Below are positions 10,541 to 22,350 of a stretch of DNA of 64,000 nt, in pieces. Source of the stretch: Sternotherus odoratus (taxonomy: Eukaryota; Chordata; Testudines; Kinosternidae); contig JAVMKO010000001.1 in the NCBI GenBank assembly GCA_032164245.1, positions 290,291,041-290,355,040 of the forward strand, in the 5' to 3' direction. Every line of letters begins with the position of its first letter. The first letter of the stretch is position 1. A program made the position numbers and the translations under genes. The notes under the pieces were generated by a model that was given only the letters and a program-made list of their open reading frames with translations, had not been told where the DNA came from and searched no databases.

Positions 10541-11345
10541 CTCCGTTCCGGGGCCACGGTGGTAACAAGCCGCACCCTCACTCACCCCTCTGGCGGCTGT
10601 TCTCAGGGCCCCTGGTCTTCGGGGGTCCATTCCATTCCCAGCTCCTCTGGGTATGTGGCTGCTGGAAGCTCTGACCAGTCGTCTGGGGTTGCCGCGTCTG
10701 CTGCAGCGGGGGTGGTTAGGTCGCTCCTCGCGGCCTCGGGGTCCACGACCATCGGGGTCAGGGTCCCGGGGTCCCCTGCTGCGGGGGGCTCCGGCTCTGG
10801 GGTTCCGGGGTCGTTGCTCTCGGCCTCCCGGTGGGCGGTGGCCGGGGGGTTTGGCCCCTCGGGCCGGTTCTCCGCTTCCGTGCCCCTGCCCCGGTTGTTC
10901 TCGCTCCAGGGGGGCTGCCAGTCCTTGCCCGGCAAGCCCTCCGTCCGCCTCTCTCCCCCCCTCGGCGACCGGCCCCGCCCTTTGTACATCCGGGTTGCCG
11001 GGTGTACTTCCGGGGCGGGGCGGCGGGGTTGCGGCGGCTCCGTCATTCGGCCGCCTCCGTCAGTGGGTGAGTCCTCGTTTCCGTAGCGGACCCATCCGGG
11101 TCCGCTACACATACCTACAGTCTTACCTGTCAGATGAGGGATTTCAAAACGTTCTGAAGAGTGCACAGAAGTTGGCAGAGGCTGAAGCTATTTTCCCACC
11201 CATTCAGGAATACAAGAGTCACCGAAGAAGAAGACATTTTGATTACGAGGCCTGGGATAATCCCATAAGAGACCCCCAAACAACAATTCAAAGTTGAATT
11301 CTTCAACCAGGTGCTAGATTATGAATTACAGTCAGTTGAAGAACT

Positions 11346-13961
11346 GTCACCAGCAGAGAGCGCTAAGGACTATTATGGCAGGTGGTAGCCAGAAATCTTA
11401 TGGTGCCTGCATTTTTTAGACCTGCCAAAGGAGTCAGTCCCAGAGGCCCTGCTAAGCTGTTCAGTTGGGACTCAGCATTCTGTCCTTGCCCACCCACCTG
11501 CCCCCTGCCATGCCAGCCAGGTGTCAGGGAGGGTTAGACTTATGGAGTGGAGGAGAGGAGAGGGAATGTGTCTAGGGCTCACTGAACTCAGCATGACTAG
11601 CTCATGAGCCACTTAGCGTGGGCAAAGGTCGCAGAATCTGGGCTATGCTGCAGCACGTTCCCCACCCATCCACCACCTCATCTCAGGGCCACTTGAGACC
11701 ATAGGGCTAAATCTCCAGCCTCAGGAAGCTCCAGTTCATAGGGATCCCAGCCCATCTCAGTTGGGACAGGCTGAAATGCTGGTGTGATATTTGCTGCCCC
11801 AGGGCATCAGGAGTTGGAGGGGGAGCTGCTTCGCGATAAGCACAGCCATCTCAGAGTTGCATCTGCACCCTCAATACTTGTACCCTGCCCCTTCTGTTGG
11901 TGGATGGATATAGCAGCAGATCCACTGGCCTCATCCCCCCCCCTCTTGCTCTGCCCCATGCCACCCCCAACACATTTGTGGGTGCTATGGTGCCATGAAT
12001 ACCCCCACTGTGGTGTTGTAAGCATGTGCAAAGGGTGTAGACAACCTACAGGTAAATGTCCTGGAGGGCTTTCCAGCTGCAAAGGAGGGGGAAGGGTTTG
12101 CTTGGAAGGAACATGCTTCCCTGCGGCACGTAATGTTACGGAGAGAATGTTATCGGCAGGGAGGATCACTGGGGTAGCATTACAATACTTTATACTGTAA
12201 CCTTTTTCTACTGGCCTTCGGATTAAATTTCTGGTAGCGCTCACATAGCCGCCTTTAATTAAAAGCAAATGTCGCCACTAGGAAAGCTGCCCACCAAACC
12301 TGGACTTTAATAGCTGCAGAACTGTTAGAAATAAGAGTAATTGGTTGCAGTTACAGAGCTCCGGATCCTGATCCTGGGATGCCCTTTGCCTTGGGAGCCC
12401 AGAACACGGAGGTTTGAGGGGGTGCTGCGGGCTTTCTAATGTCATGGAAATAATTTGCTAATCCTCCCTTGTTAAGCTTCATGCTACTTCCCATCCCCTC
12501 TGCACTGCTAGTGTCCCCAGCCTTGCTTGCCTCTTTGTTGGCTTTTGGATACAATAATCTCTGTGCCCTCTTCCACATGCCCCCCTATGCATGTCACAGA
12601 CCCCTGAGTTCATCCGCATAGCCCCTCACCTGCCCATGCCCTAGTCCCTCCTAAAGAGTCACTTCGTTGTGTTGCCTACAGTGAACTGAGCAGACTCATA
12701 AATGGCCTTTTGTTATTCCCCTTCCCCATATTTCTGTCTCCTTGTCCGTCTGTTCTCAGGCTTGTGAGCTCTTTGGAGAAGGAGGCATCTATCCCTTAGA
12801 AGGCACACTGCAAATAAACAAGAACTTCGAAGGTTGGACCAGGCCTTCTTCTTGAACCCCTGAGTGACGAGAAGGGTGTTCTGTCTCCATGAAATATTCA
12901 GTCCTTGGCCTCTCTGACGGGGACTGTCAGTGCCAGCAGCTGTGGTGTTTGTGCGATGTGAATGGACGTTTGAAGTTTGAAACTCCGCCGCAGCAGGAGT
13001 CCATAAGTCACAGCACTTGGCATGGCAGGTACACATTTGCTGCAAGTAAACTTCTGCCACAAATTATTAATAGCTGCCAACTGGCTTTTCAATCCCTTCA
13101 CCATCAGCAGCCCTGTATAATTGGTATGCAAATTCCCATCAGACTATCTGACACTTAACTTTTCTCCCGCGTCTCGCACACGGCTCAGAGGTTTTTCAGT
13201 AGGTGGATAAAAGGTCCATTTGAGCATTCTAACAGGCCCGTCGAGAAAGGCCCACCCAGCTTAGCTGGAATTGTAACACTGGGCTCACTTCATGGCTGAG
13301 AGCAATGTGTCTGCTAAGGAGAGCAAAGCTGGCATCTTCTTCAAACGGATTCCATTCACTCCTGCTTTTTTTTTTTTTTTTTAATACCCACTTTGAGCTC
13401 TAAAGACGTTCGAAATCTTTGAACGTTTTTTGAAACAGCCCACTGAGCGGCACAGACTAACATCGCCCCGCCAAGGCGAGAGGGGCATTCATAAGGCATT
13501 GGCTTGTTTAGCGTCGAGGATGTGTGCCTGGATTACACCCAAATGGAACAAAGACAAATATGCAAAGTGCATCAGGACAGAAATGAAAGCCACAGCGGGT
13601 CATGACTTTCCCTGGACTGGACGGTCTGAAGATCTAAGGCGTCCCCGGGATTAGCCCGCAAGCAGCAGCAGCAGCCCTGTGAGAACAACAAACTTTTACT
13701 ACTCTGGTTCTTCAAAACTGGTTCCAAAGCCGCCGAGTTCCCACAACACAAGCGGCACAGATGACAGGGGGGTTTGTTCGAATTTCAGTTGAAACAAATA
13801 TCTGTCGTCTCAAACTTCCTTCTAAGATTCTAGCCTTGCATGCACTGCAAGCCAGAGGGACAGGATTCTATAAACCACATTTATACAGACCCAGGCTGAA
13901 TAGAGGACACAGATTTGACTAAAATACATCAGAGTTTTTGAGGGATCAGGTTTATCTCCAT
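11346..13961. other. Unassigned non-coding DNA
   Basis: No gene recognised. Overlapping open frames up to 153 codons (11807-12268 minus, 11784-12200 plus) have no domain. A T-run of 18 lies at 13365-13382. The stretch 12725-12830 faintly resembles an L2-type LINE tail. Confidence 0.5.
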
Positions 13962-14147
13962 CTCATAGAACTGGAAGGATCTTGAAAGGTCATTAAGTAC
14001 AGTCCCCTACCTACACTAGCAGGACCAGGTACAGTCCCCTAACTGATTTTTTTTGCCTCAGATCCTTAAATGGTCCCTTTGGGGATTGAACTCATAATCC
14101 TGGGTTTAGGAGGCCAATGCTCAAACCACTGAGCTAGCCCTTCCCCC
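13962..14147 (-). mobile_element. tRNA-derived SINE with CR1-like tail (turtle Pol III type)
   Basis: Read on the minus strand: a tRNA-like head with A box GGGCTAGCTCAGTGGTTTGA (from about 14140) and B box GATTATGAGTTCAATCC (about 14097-14081). A 'gcaaaaaaaatc' linker follows, then a tail ending in 'gacctttcaagatccttcca' and 'ctatgag', which parallels the CR1 3' end. The closest counterpart in the window is at 45.9 kb. Confidence 0.8.
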
Positions 14148-15540
14148 CATTGATAGAGTGCTAGTGTAATTGCAGTCTTCTCTCCCTCTCTTTATCTGTG
14201 TCAGTCATATTCATGACCATGGCAGTCCCCTTCCTTCCACTACTCTGTTCTTACCTTCTCCTCCCCCTCCTGGCCTTCACGTGGGTCTCGGAAAAACCTA
14301 TGGATTGTTTGCTTGTGACAAAGGCAGACAAGCAGGTGGGTAAGAGTTTTGGAAGGAAAGCAAGGCAGAGCCACCAACCTGTTGGAAGAATGGTCCTTCT
14401 TCCAGGGGGCTAGAGGAGGCTTAGGACATGTTTTGCCAGGAAAATGGCGACTGGAAAGGAAGCAAGGTCCTGGATAGACAGCCACGGCTAATTACTGCTC
14501 AGCCACTCATCAGTAGCCTGGATGAGACAGTAATAATTTGGGTGTCATCCCTACACTGAGAACGATAGGGGAAGGGGTCAGGGATCTAGGGACTGAGTAA
14601 AAGCCTACTGAAGTCAGTAGAATGACTCCCACTTGATGTCAGTGGACATAAGGTCAGGACTTCAGTCTAACTGGTGTGGAGCAATGAAGGACTGGGAGCT
14701 GCTAGCTAGCAGGAGATTTAAGAGAGCTGTGCAGGTGTAATGGGGACCCTGCCCCTTTAAAGGCCAGCGGTCTGGAACTGGCCAACCCTGGACAATTAGT
14801 CCTGCTTGCCACACCTGGGATGGGGTGTGGGCCTTTATTAGAACCAGCTGGGCATGGAGAAGCTGATTTCCCTATAAAAGGCATCATTACATTTGCAGTG
14901 GGATATTTAGGGGACTATAGAGAGACTGAGAAAGTTCCTAGGAGGGAGTAAAGGAAGTGAATGCATGTTGGGAAGAGGGGAATGGTCTCTGGGCTCCAAG
15001 AGAGGAGACTGGGAGGTCAAATGTCTGCTTCAAGGAAAGAGACCCTGATCTGTAGAGAGGGAGCCAGGTTTCTGTAGGGAAGACCTGTGGAGTTGCCACA
15101 GCTAGGAAGGGCAGGAAACAGCCTAAGCCACCAGGGAGTTTGGGGCTGTGCCCAGCTTAAGGCTGGAGAGAGGTCTCTTGTGTTCATTACTTTACTGTGC
15201 AGATCAGACCCTAAGGAGGGGTTTTGGTGCTGGACTTGCAAAAGCCTCTTTTTGAGTTTACCAAGGGACTCAGAGTGGAAACTAAGGTGAAGGGCTGTTT
15301 GCATGGGGGGCCCGGGAGGAAATTACTTGTTGATACTGAGCCAACCTGGCTGTAAATAGGAACAGGAATGAGGACCGGTCAAAGGGGAAAAAAAGCAGAT
15401 TTGCATTAGATGAAATATGTAGGGTAGGATCCCCAAAGGGATGTAGGTGTGGCAAGGCTGAGTGTCAATGCCCAGAGAATCACAGGAACAGCACCGCCAT
15501 CTACAAGGCTGATTTAGGCACCCGCAGCCCCTGTACAATG
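14148..15540. other. Unassigned non-coding DNA
   Basis: No recognisable gene or repeat. Open frames of 61-95 codons lack motifs. Confidence 0.5.
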
Positions 15541-15870
15541 AGTGGGGAGCGACAGGCACCTAAGGGTGTGATCCACAAAAGCCAGCATGCTGGGGTGTGG
15601 CTCAGCTAGTCAGTGGGAGGTGCCACCACCTACCCTATCACTTGTAACCCAGGTTCGTGCACTGAGGTGGGAGATCCAGGTTCAATTCTTATGTGAACAG
15701 GGGTCTTGTGCCTCACTGAGCTATGGGCTGTTCTGAGGTGGGACCTCCCTCAACTGCTTCTCTTAACAGCTGTTGCATGCTGTATAAATGATGAGTGAGT
15801 AGAGCACTGATGTCTTCCGCCTCCTAGGTGGATGCCTTCACCCCTGGTCAGCAGAGTCATTCCCTCTCTC
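15541..15870. repeat. Probable unclassified dispersed repeat
   Basis: Contains a head with 'tggctcagctagtcagtggg' and 'gatccaggttcaattctta', reminiscent of tRNA-like A and B boxes, and 'ggcacctaaggg'-type motifs. It may be a SINE-like or SINE-containing composite. The identity was not established. Confidence 0.3.
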
Positions 15871-17122
15871 TCACAGTGAAATAGTAGCTCATGTAAATGT
15901 AGGGCTAACGAGACACTGGGTGCCCTCAACCTCCAATGAAGTCAGTTGAAGCAGAGGGCATTCAGCACCCAGTAGGGTCTGTCCAGCAAGGATTGCTATG
16001 AGTTATGCTTACCACTGCCGATACATTTGCCCGGGTTGCAACACAGAACGTTCACAATTGCTTTCAAGTTCTGGCCTCAGTCAAAGGGAGTCTGGCCATT
16101 GTCTTCACCTGGGGCCAAGATTTTATCCAAAGCTCTTCAGCTTCCTCCTACCCATGTCACTTGCATCTGAGTTATAGGTCTCAGCTTCTGGTACCCTCCA
16201 TTCATTGAGCTATTTGCAGGGAAAGAGCTACTTGACATCTGGCTCCAAGCTGGTGCAGTGCCCCTTCTATTTGATCTCTGTGCCAATGAGTCACTTCATT
16301 GTTTTCAAAGCTGACTTGATGGTTTTTTCCCCACTAGTTATTGTTTTCATTCCCCTGTTAGTCATGTTGTTGCCCTATTTGCTGTTCAGCTCTGAGATGC
16401 ATGTGAAAGACTCTTTGTAAATCAGCACTAATCATATTTCCAAAGTTTACCCAGACTGACTGTCCTCTCTAATACAGATTAAATTTGTGTATTTAAAAGG
16501 CATAGGGGTGGCTTTGCTATACCCAACAGAAGTTCTCAAATAGTACAGCTCCTAACTCAAAATCTGCATGCCTTAGAAAATAGACATTTCTGAAAGAACT
16601 AGCCCTGGGGTGGATTTCCTGGGCAGCTGGTAAATGTGCCATCTGTAAGAGTGCAAATTGCCCTGTAGAGAGCTTGTAGCACATTTAAATGCATGCACCA
16701 TTTGTCTTTTGGAAGGGCAAATCAATGAATGATTTTGTAGACATTGCCTTCTATGGTTCATCCAGGCTCCTGGGATGCTTTCAGCCATTAGGCAGATCAT
16801 TAGGTATTTGGGGACAGAGAATCAGCTTCATTCCTGTTGATACTCCCCCAGATAATCTCCCCTTTCTAGAGTATGGACATGAAGAGCAAAGGTGCTTTGA
16901 AAAACATACAAGTGGGTTGTTTTCTGGAGAGTCTCATTTGCATTCCTGTGGCCTGCGGTTTGCTTGGGCATGTTATCATCGGTGGCACAAGTCCATCACC
17001 AGGGAATCCAGGTGTCCTATCCACAGATTGGAGACCAGGGTTTTGTGAATGGGAAACACTTTTCTCCACTTCCTTAGTCATAGCTGCTTTCTTAAAGGGG
17101 TCTGGCTCAGATGGAGAGCATT
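15871..17122. other. Unassigned non-coding DNA
   Basis: Nothing recognised. Open frames up to 119 codons have no motif. Confidence 0.5.
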
Positions 17123-18000
17123 CATAGAATCATAGAATATCAGGGTTGGAAGGGACCTCACAAGGTCATCTAGTCCAACCCCCTGCTCAAAGCAGGTCCA
17201 ATCCCCAAGTAAATCATCCCAGCCAGGGCTTTATCAAGCCTGACCTTAAAAACCTCTAAGGAAGGAGATTCTACCACCCCCCTAGGTAACCCATTCCAAT
17301 GCTTGACCACCCTCCTAGTGAAAAAGTTTTTCTTAATATCCAACCTAAACCTCCCCCCCTGCAACTTGAGACCATTACTCCTTGTTCTGTCATGTGGTAC
17401 CACTGAGAACAGTCTAGATCCATCCTCTTTAGAACCCCCTTTCAGGTAGTTGAAAGCAGCTATCAAATCTCCCCTCAGTCTTCTCTTCTGTAGACTAAAC
17501 AATCCCAGTTCTCTCAGCCTCTCCTCATAAGTCATGCGCTCCAGGCCCCTAATCATTTTTGTTGCCCTCTCTGGACTCTTTCCAATTTTTCCACATCCTT
17601 CTTGTAGCGTGGGCCCCAAAATTGGACACAGTGCTCCAGATGAGGCCTCACCAATGTCAAATAGAGGGGAACAATGACGTCCCTCGATCTACTGGCAATG
17701 CCCCTACTTATACAACCCAAATTGCCATTAGCCTTCTTGGCAACAAGGGCACACTGTTGACTCATATCCAGCTTCTCATCCACTGTAATCCCTAGGTCCT
17801 TTTCTGCACAACTGCTGCCTAGCCATTCGGTCCCTAGTCTGTAGCAGTGCATGGGATTCTTCCATCCTAAGTGCAGGACTCTGCACTTCTCCTTGTTGAA
17901 CCTCATCAAATTTCTTTTGGCCCAGTCCTCTAATTTGTCTAGGTCCCTCTGTATCCTATCCCTACCCTCCAGTGTATTTACCACTCCTCCCAGTTTAGTG
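17123..18000 (-). mobile_element. CR1 LINE, 5'-truncated
   Basis: The 3' end is at 17123 with the CR1 terminal octamer-type repeats (CATAGAATCATAGAAT on the plus strand) and the conserved 'cctgctttgagcaggg' tail. The 5' truncation at about 18000 lies in the reverse-transcriptase gene just after the FADD box (sequence begins CACTAAACTGGGAGG on the minus strand). No clear target duplication was seen. Confidence 0.9.
17170..17984 (-). pseudogene. CR1 ORF2 C-terminal half (reverse transcriptase thumb/C-terminus)
   Basis: Two overlapping minus-strand frames (17553-17984, 143 codons; 17170-17619, 149 codons) together cover the CR1 ORF2 end, from [20 protein letters not shown] to [20 protein letters not shown]. 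One frameshift in the overlap, and absence of the RT palm motifs through truncation, make it a pseudogene. Closely related to the copies at 31-33 and 52 kb. Confidence 0.88.
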
Positions 18001-21000
18001 AGGAGACTGCCTCCATTGCCTGGAGACTGTATTGCTCTTAGTGGAAGATACTCAGAGATGAGTCTTCCATCGTGAACTAAAGGTGGGAAAGCTAGGGCTA
18101 ATGATTAGCAGGGGCCTTTTCAGCCAATGACCACCTGTGCAGACAACCTTGCCTCTCTGCATTATATCTGAGGGCATCCTCTTCATATTAAAAACTGAGG
18201 TAAAAATCTCTCTTCCGGGGGCCTAGTACATTGCTGTTGCAATATTGTGGAGTGTGGTACATTTTAACATGACTGACAGAGGCAGATTAAGCCCTAGAGG
18301 AACAGACTCCTCTCTGTTCTGAGTGAAGCCTTGGCCTATGCAGCTGCGGGGCTTTTATTTACTCTCATCCACATTGCAAATTCATGTCTGATGTGATGTC
18401 TGTGACCACTGTCCCCAGCACTTCTCTCATTATTTACATCTCCCTCTTAAGAGGCGCTTGATCTCACTTACCCTGCATTCTCATTGTAGTGGAACGGAGT
18501 TTTGCCTGTGTAAGGCCCGTCTGATGGGCCCCAAGGCTTGGCTTGCATGACGTCCAAGTGGAATCTCATTTTGCTGTTTTTCTGCCCATTTTTCTAACCT
18601 TCCTATTAATTCTCTGCTCTCACTTGTGTTTGCAGCGCCTCCTGATTAATTACGTTCACAGATGTTACTAAATGTGCTGCTTCCCACCCTCCTCCCCACC
18701 CACCCATGTTGTTAATATAAGCCCCGAGTTCATTCTCTGGAGGTAAGAGGTTCTTGAGTCTTATTAGCTTCATTTTCTCCTAGGCCAAATGGCTTTGGTA
18801 ACTGCTCAAGCTCAGTTTTTAAAAGCCATTTCCTACATCCAGGATCTGGGAGCCTTCATTCCTAAAGCATCTTGCCTCCACTCCCTCACCTCAGTTTTTG
18901 TCATTAAAGCCCACCCCCACCCCCCACCCCCCACACACATGCACACACAGTGCCATAAACCTGCCTTCTTCACCAACGCACATTGCCTTACGACTCTCCT
19001 GGTGCAAAAGAATCAGAATGCGAAGTGGAGGGGAGGGGTGAATTGACTCAAATTAAAAGACAAGATAGATCTTCTACTCTCTCCACAAGCCCTACTGACC
19101 CCTCGGCCCCCAACCAATTCTGGATCAGGACCAGATCACATCTCCTGTTTCATTCCAGAAAACAGACACTAATTCAGACCTGGATGCCAAGAGAGGAATG
19201 GAGATTAACAGCACAGCTCAGCGGTGCCAAACTGTGTGAGGTGGTTTGATAATGTGGACTATGTTCCATGGGGATTGAAGCAGAGAATAGACCAGACTTT
19301 AATTTCAGAGTGCTTATAGGTAGCCTGAACTTGAATTCCAGGCCTATATGCTAAACACTAGTTCATTTACCCCTCTCCCATCTATCCACCAGTACTTCTT
19401 AAATTTGAAACAGTTGTTGTATGTTGTTTTTTTGCCAGGCAGGCATAGCCAAAAGTCTTCTCTTATCAATGTAAAATGGAGAGCTGTCGAGAGGAAATAT
19501 GCAAGAGGTTAGACTGCAGGATTTAATTTCTTTTGTGCTCCCTGTTACCCCTGCTCTGTGCCACAGCATAAGAGGAGACAGTGAGTAAATCTGAATCGGA
19601 TGTTATCAGAGTTGGTCCACTGAAGGCTTCATGGTCTACTGAGCCTCACAAGCAGTGACTTCATTGCAGTTAATGGCAGATCCACAGTCTACAGTTTATC
19701 AAATGCTTCACTCAAAATGTTGCAATGCACTTTGCAAAACAGCGGAACTGTAAATGTAAACAATATGAATTAGCAAGAGTATCTTTATAATCTATAGCTA
19801 ATACAAATTTTGACTGTCTCCCAGGTAGTCACCCCAAGAAGAAATAATAGTGATTTTCTTTTCTCACCCAAAGCTAACATTTCTGTTAAAATTTAATATT
19901 TAGGGGAATATATATAGTATGTTCATATATATATATATATATAAAATCATAACCTTTAGCACTTATATAAGACACTTCCAAACATTTAATCCTCAAACAA
20001 TTAAATATAATTATCCCCATATTTCAGAAAGGGAGCAATTAAGTGATTTACTTAAGGCTATATTCAGGTTTACTTAAGGCTTCTACTCAGGTTACTTATA
20101 TTCAGGTTTACTTAAAGCTATATTCTCGGTTTTCAGTCCTGCACTCATATCTGTAGATCTAAACACCCATGTATGCGTGTGTGCCTGTGTGTGTGTGTGT
20201 GTGCAATATACACACACACCCTATGTGTGTAAAAGGGTAAACAACTTGAAATGTAGGGTTCTTCCCCTAGGTGAGTGTGTGGTGTGTGTGTATACACTCA
20301 TGCACATGCACACATGGTTATAAAAAAAATCTAATATTCTGCGGCATAGCGGGGAAACCTGAGAGGCTACGCTTTGTAAACAATTCTTTAAACTCAGGAG
20401 AAAATGTCTCCATTTCCCTGCAATGCAGCATTTCAAACACAGCCGCTGTGCCGCTAATACAGAAGAAACAAGTGAAAACAGTTTTTTTAAAAAACAGATC
20501 TGGATTCCTTGGGTCAAATTCACCCTGGGTGTAACTCCACTCAAGTTAATGGCGTTACATGAGGAATGATTTGGAGTCACTGAGTGTGCAACAAATGTGT
20601 GTGGGGGAGGGTTACTAATCATTAATAGTGTCTGGATCTGTCACTAGCACGATGTTTCTGTGATCTCTATGGGACGGATGGTTCACGCTAGGGATTTGAC
20701 TGGATAGCAGAGCTGCGATGGCACCTCCTCCTGGTCACCATGGAGATTAGCTCTGGCCACGCATCTGCCCTCCTCCAGCAGGATCTCTCCTGTTGTCCTC
20801 TCACCCTCTGCCACTCAGGGGGCTCCCTCTGGCCAGGTCACCACATGGGTTTCCCTTTCCGGGGAGATGTATCAAAGTCCCTCCATACTACATGGCAGTC
20901 TTCCCTTGACTTCTCCCACATGCCTCTCCTCCAGTGGCTGGTCGGGGGAACCAGACTTGCCCTCTACTCCGGGCCCCAGCTCAGTCCAGAGACCCTCTAG

Positions 21001-21627
21001 TCAGCAGTCAAAGTCTGCACTATCTATTCCCCACTGCTTTTCCCCTCAGCCTTCTTCTACCTCCCGGCTCTCCTCACTCCTCTGGGCTTGCCAGTCCTAA
21101 ACTCCTTCCTCTCGGGGAGTATCTGTGGGCTACCTGCCGTCTGCCCAGGAGTGACTGCAAACTACCTGTCTCTGCCTTCTTCTGTTGCCAGCTTCCTGGC
21201 TTATACAGGCCCTGCCTGTTCCTGCCCCGAATGAGCCTCTTTTAATTAAATTCCAGCTCCCTGTCTCCTTCCCCAGGTGCAGCCTGGGTAGTGAATTGGC
21301 CTCCTTAACCATTTTAACCACTCCAGGCCTTGTGTGGGATGGACACTCCAGCACAAGAACCTACTCACCTCAGGCAAGAGTGGGAGAAGACCCTCCCCTA
21401 ACAGTTCCACTTAGAGGTCATTAAGCAGAGCCATAAATAGAGCACTTAGTGCCTGGGAAGAGCAAACATAGCGTATTTGCATCCTCTACCATTTCCCCCC
21501 CCCCTTCATTTCTCCTCCCCATTTTTCTGCCCTCATGGCTTTGCGCCCTGGGTGACTGCCCTGCTTGACTTGCCCTCGTTATGGCCCTGTCATTAAGAGG
21601 CAATACTAGAGTCAGTGACCTAAATGC
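18001..21627. other. Unassigned non-coding DNA with simple repeats
   Basis: Contains a C/A-rich simple patch (about 18908-18950), an (AT)n run (19925-19943), and a (GT)n/(CA)n cluster (20177-20312). 20515-20575 carries the recurrent 'gtaactccactcaagttaat' module. No gene recognised; open frames up to 133 codons lack motifs. Confidence 0.5.
20177..20312. repeat. GT/CA microsatellite cluster
   Basis: Alternating GT (20177-20203), CA (20210-20219), then GTGTGT and ACACATGCACAC blocks to about 20312. Confidence 0.85.
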
Positions 21628-21635
21628 CTCTAGCC

Positions 21636-22342
21636 CAGTGGTTTTCAAACTGCGGGTCGTGACCCAGTGGAATGTCAGACACTGGGTCATGGCAGCTCTG
21701 GTCAGACTCAGCACTACTGACCAAGCCATTAAAGGTCCTTTCAGCCACCTAAGGCAGGCTAGTCCCTACCTGTTCTGACACTGAGCTCTGCCCCGGAAGT
21801 GGTCAGCAGCAGGTCCGGCTCCTAGGCAGGGGGTCCATGGGGCTCCACGCGTTGCCCTGCCCCGAGCACCGGCTTCACACTCCCATTGGCTGGGAACTGG
21901 CCAATGGGAGCTGGAGGAGGGATGGCTGTGGGCGAGAGCTACGTAGAGCTGCTTGCACCCCTCAGCCTAGGAGCCAGACCTGTTGCTGGCTGCTTCCAGG
22001 GCACAGTGTCCCTGCTACGCTGCTGACCGTGAGCCACCCAAGGGAAGCCCATGCCCCAACCCCACGCCCAAATCCCCTACCTCAGTCCTGTGCCACCCCC
22101 AAACCCGGAGCCCTCTCCTGCACCCTAAACCCTTCATCCCTGGCCCTACCCCACAGCCTGCACTCTCAGCCCAGAGCCCTGACCCCTTCCCACACCCCAA
22201 CCCTCTGCCCCAGTCCTGACACCCTCCCCCCAAAATGGAGACATTCCTGCCCCTGAAACCTCTCATCCCCAGCTCCACTGGGTCGCGGGCATCAACAATT
22301 TTCTTCAACTGGGTCACCAGAGAAAATGTTTGAAAATCATTG
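21636..22342. mobile_element. hAT-like MITE (707 bp) with 8-bp TSD
   Basis: Ends CAGTGGTTTTCAAACTGCGG (left) and GTTTGAAAATCATTG (right) are inverted repeats. Flanks CTCTAGCC (21628-21635) and CTCTAGTC (22343-22350) match at 7 of 8 positions. The interior is C-rich on the plus strand ('ccccaaccccac', 'gcccagagccctgac' themes), like the 57.5-kb patch. No transposase. Confidence 0.75.
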
Positions 22343-22350
22343 CTCTAGTC

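Larger units (their letters stand above)
10077..11109 (-). mobile_element. Solo LTR inserted in hAT transposase (LTR-B, 1033 bp)
   Basis: Starts TGTAGACG, ends CCGCTACA, and is flanked by a perfect 5-bp duplication CATAC (10072-10076 and 11110-11114). Removing the insert plus one CATAC rejoins the transposase reading pattern (LDKAKSY | LQSYLSD), which independently confirms the boundaries. Very GC-rich from about 10530 to 11110. Minus orientation is inferred from similarity in layout to LTR-A and a TACAAAG box near 10982-10988. It holds a 61-bp tandem array and two CTCF-like motifs. Open frames of 184-214 codons in the GC-rich part are probably compositional. Confidence 0.85.
8992..11345 (+). 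mobile_element. Decayed hAT transposon (ZMYM/DUF4371-like transposase), interrupted by an LTR
   Basis: The 5' end CAGGGCTGGCCTTACCATGA (8992) has the form of a hAT terminal repeat (CAG start). A non-coding leader follows, then transposase fragments from about 9540. The body is split at 10076 by a solo LTR and resumes at 11110. No matching 3' terminal repeat was found beyond 11.35 kb, so the element is 3'-truncated or too diverged to see. Confidence 0.65.
9540..11345 (+). pseudogene. hAT transposase pseudogene, ZMYM1/DUF4371-like
   Basis: Pieces in several frames match the pattern of hAT transposases annotated as zinc-finger MYM-type 1-like or DUF4371 proteins. 9552-9734 has RIRELNPCAFFVSYSSHSLN then LVVSDTASASSEAAEF. 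9933-10076 has LCGLVLWHDILFEINIVSK and an LDKAKSY segment. After the LTR, from about 11116, come LQSYLSDEGFQNVLKSAQKL and, further on, FPPIQEYKSHRRRRHFDYEA. In the family this central-to-C-terminal region belongs to the RNase-H-like catalytic fold. Frameshifts near 9720-9860, stops and the 1-kb LTR insertion make it non-functional. The family assignment is from pattern memory. Confidence 0.7.

Noticed and set aside
10532..11297. Frames of 184-214 codons in GC-rich DNA
   Set aside because: They cross the LTR/hAT junction at 11109, have no domain, and lie in sequence where stop codons are rare because of composition.
11784..12268. Overlapping 138- and 153-codon frames on opposite strands as host gene candidates
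   Set aside because: No motif, no splice-site pattern, and mutual overlap; equally long frames occur by chance in GC-moderate stretches.
14081..14140. Functional tRNA gene
   Set aside because: A and B boxes belong to a SINE; the tRNA-like part lacks a complete cloverleaf and is fused to a CR1-type tail.
21837..22317. Frames up to 139 codons in C-rich sequence
   Set aside because: They lie entirely inside a hAT-like MITE with a target duplication; the proline-rich product is low complexity.
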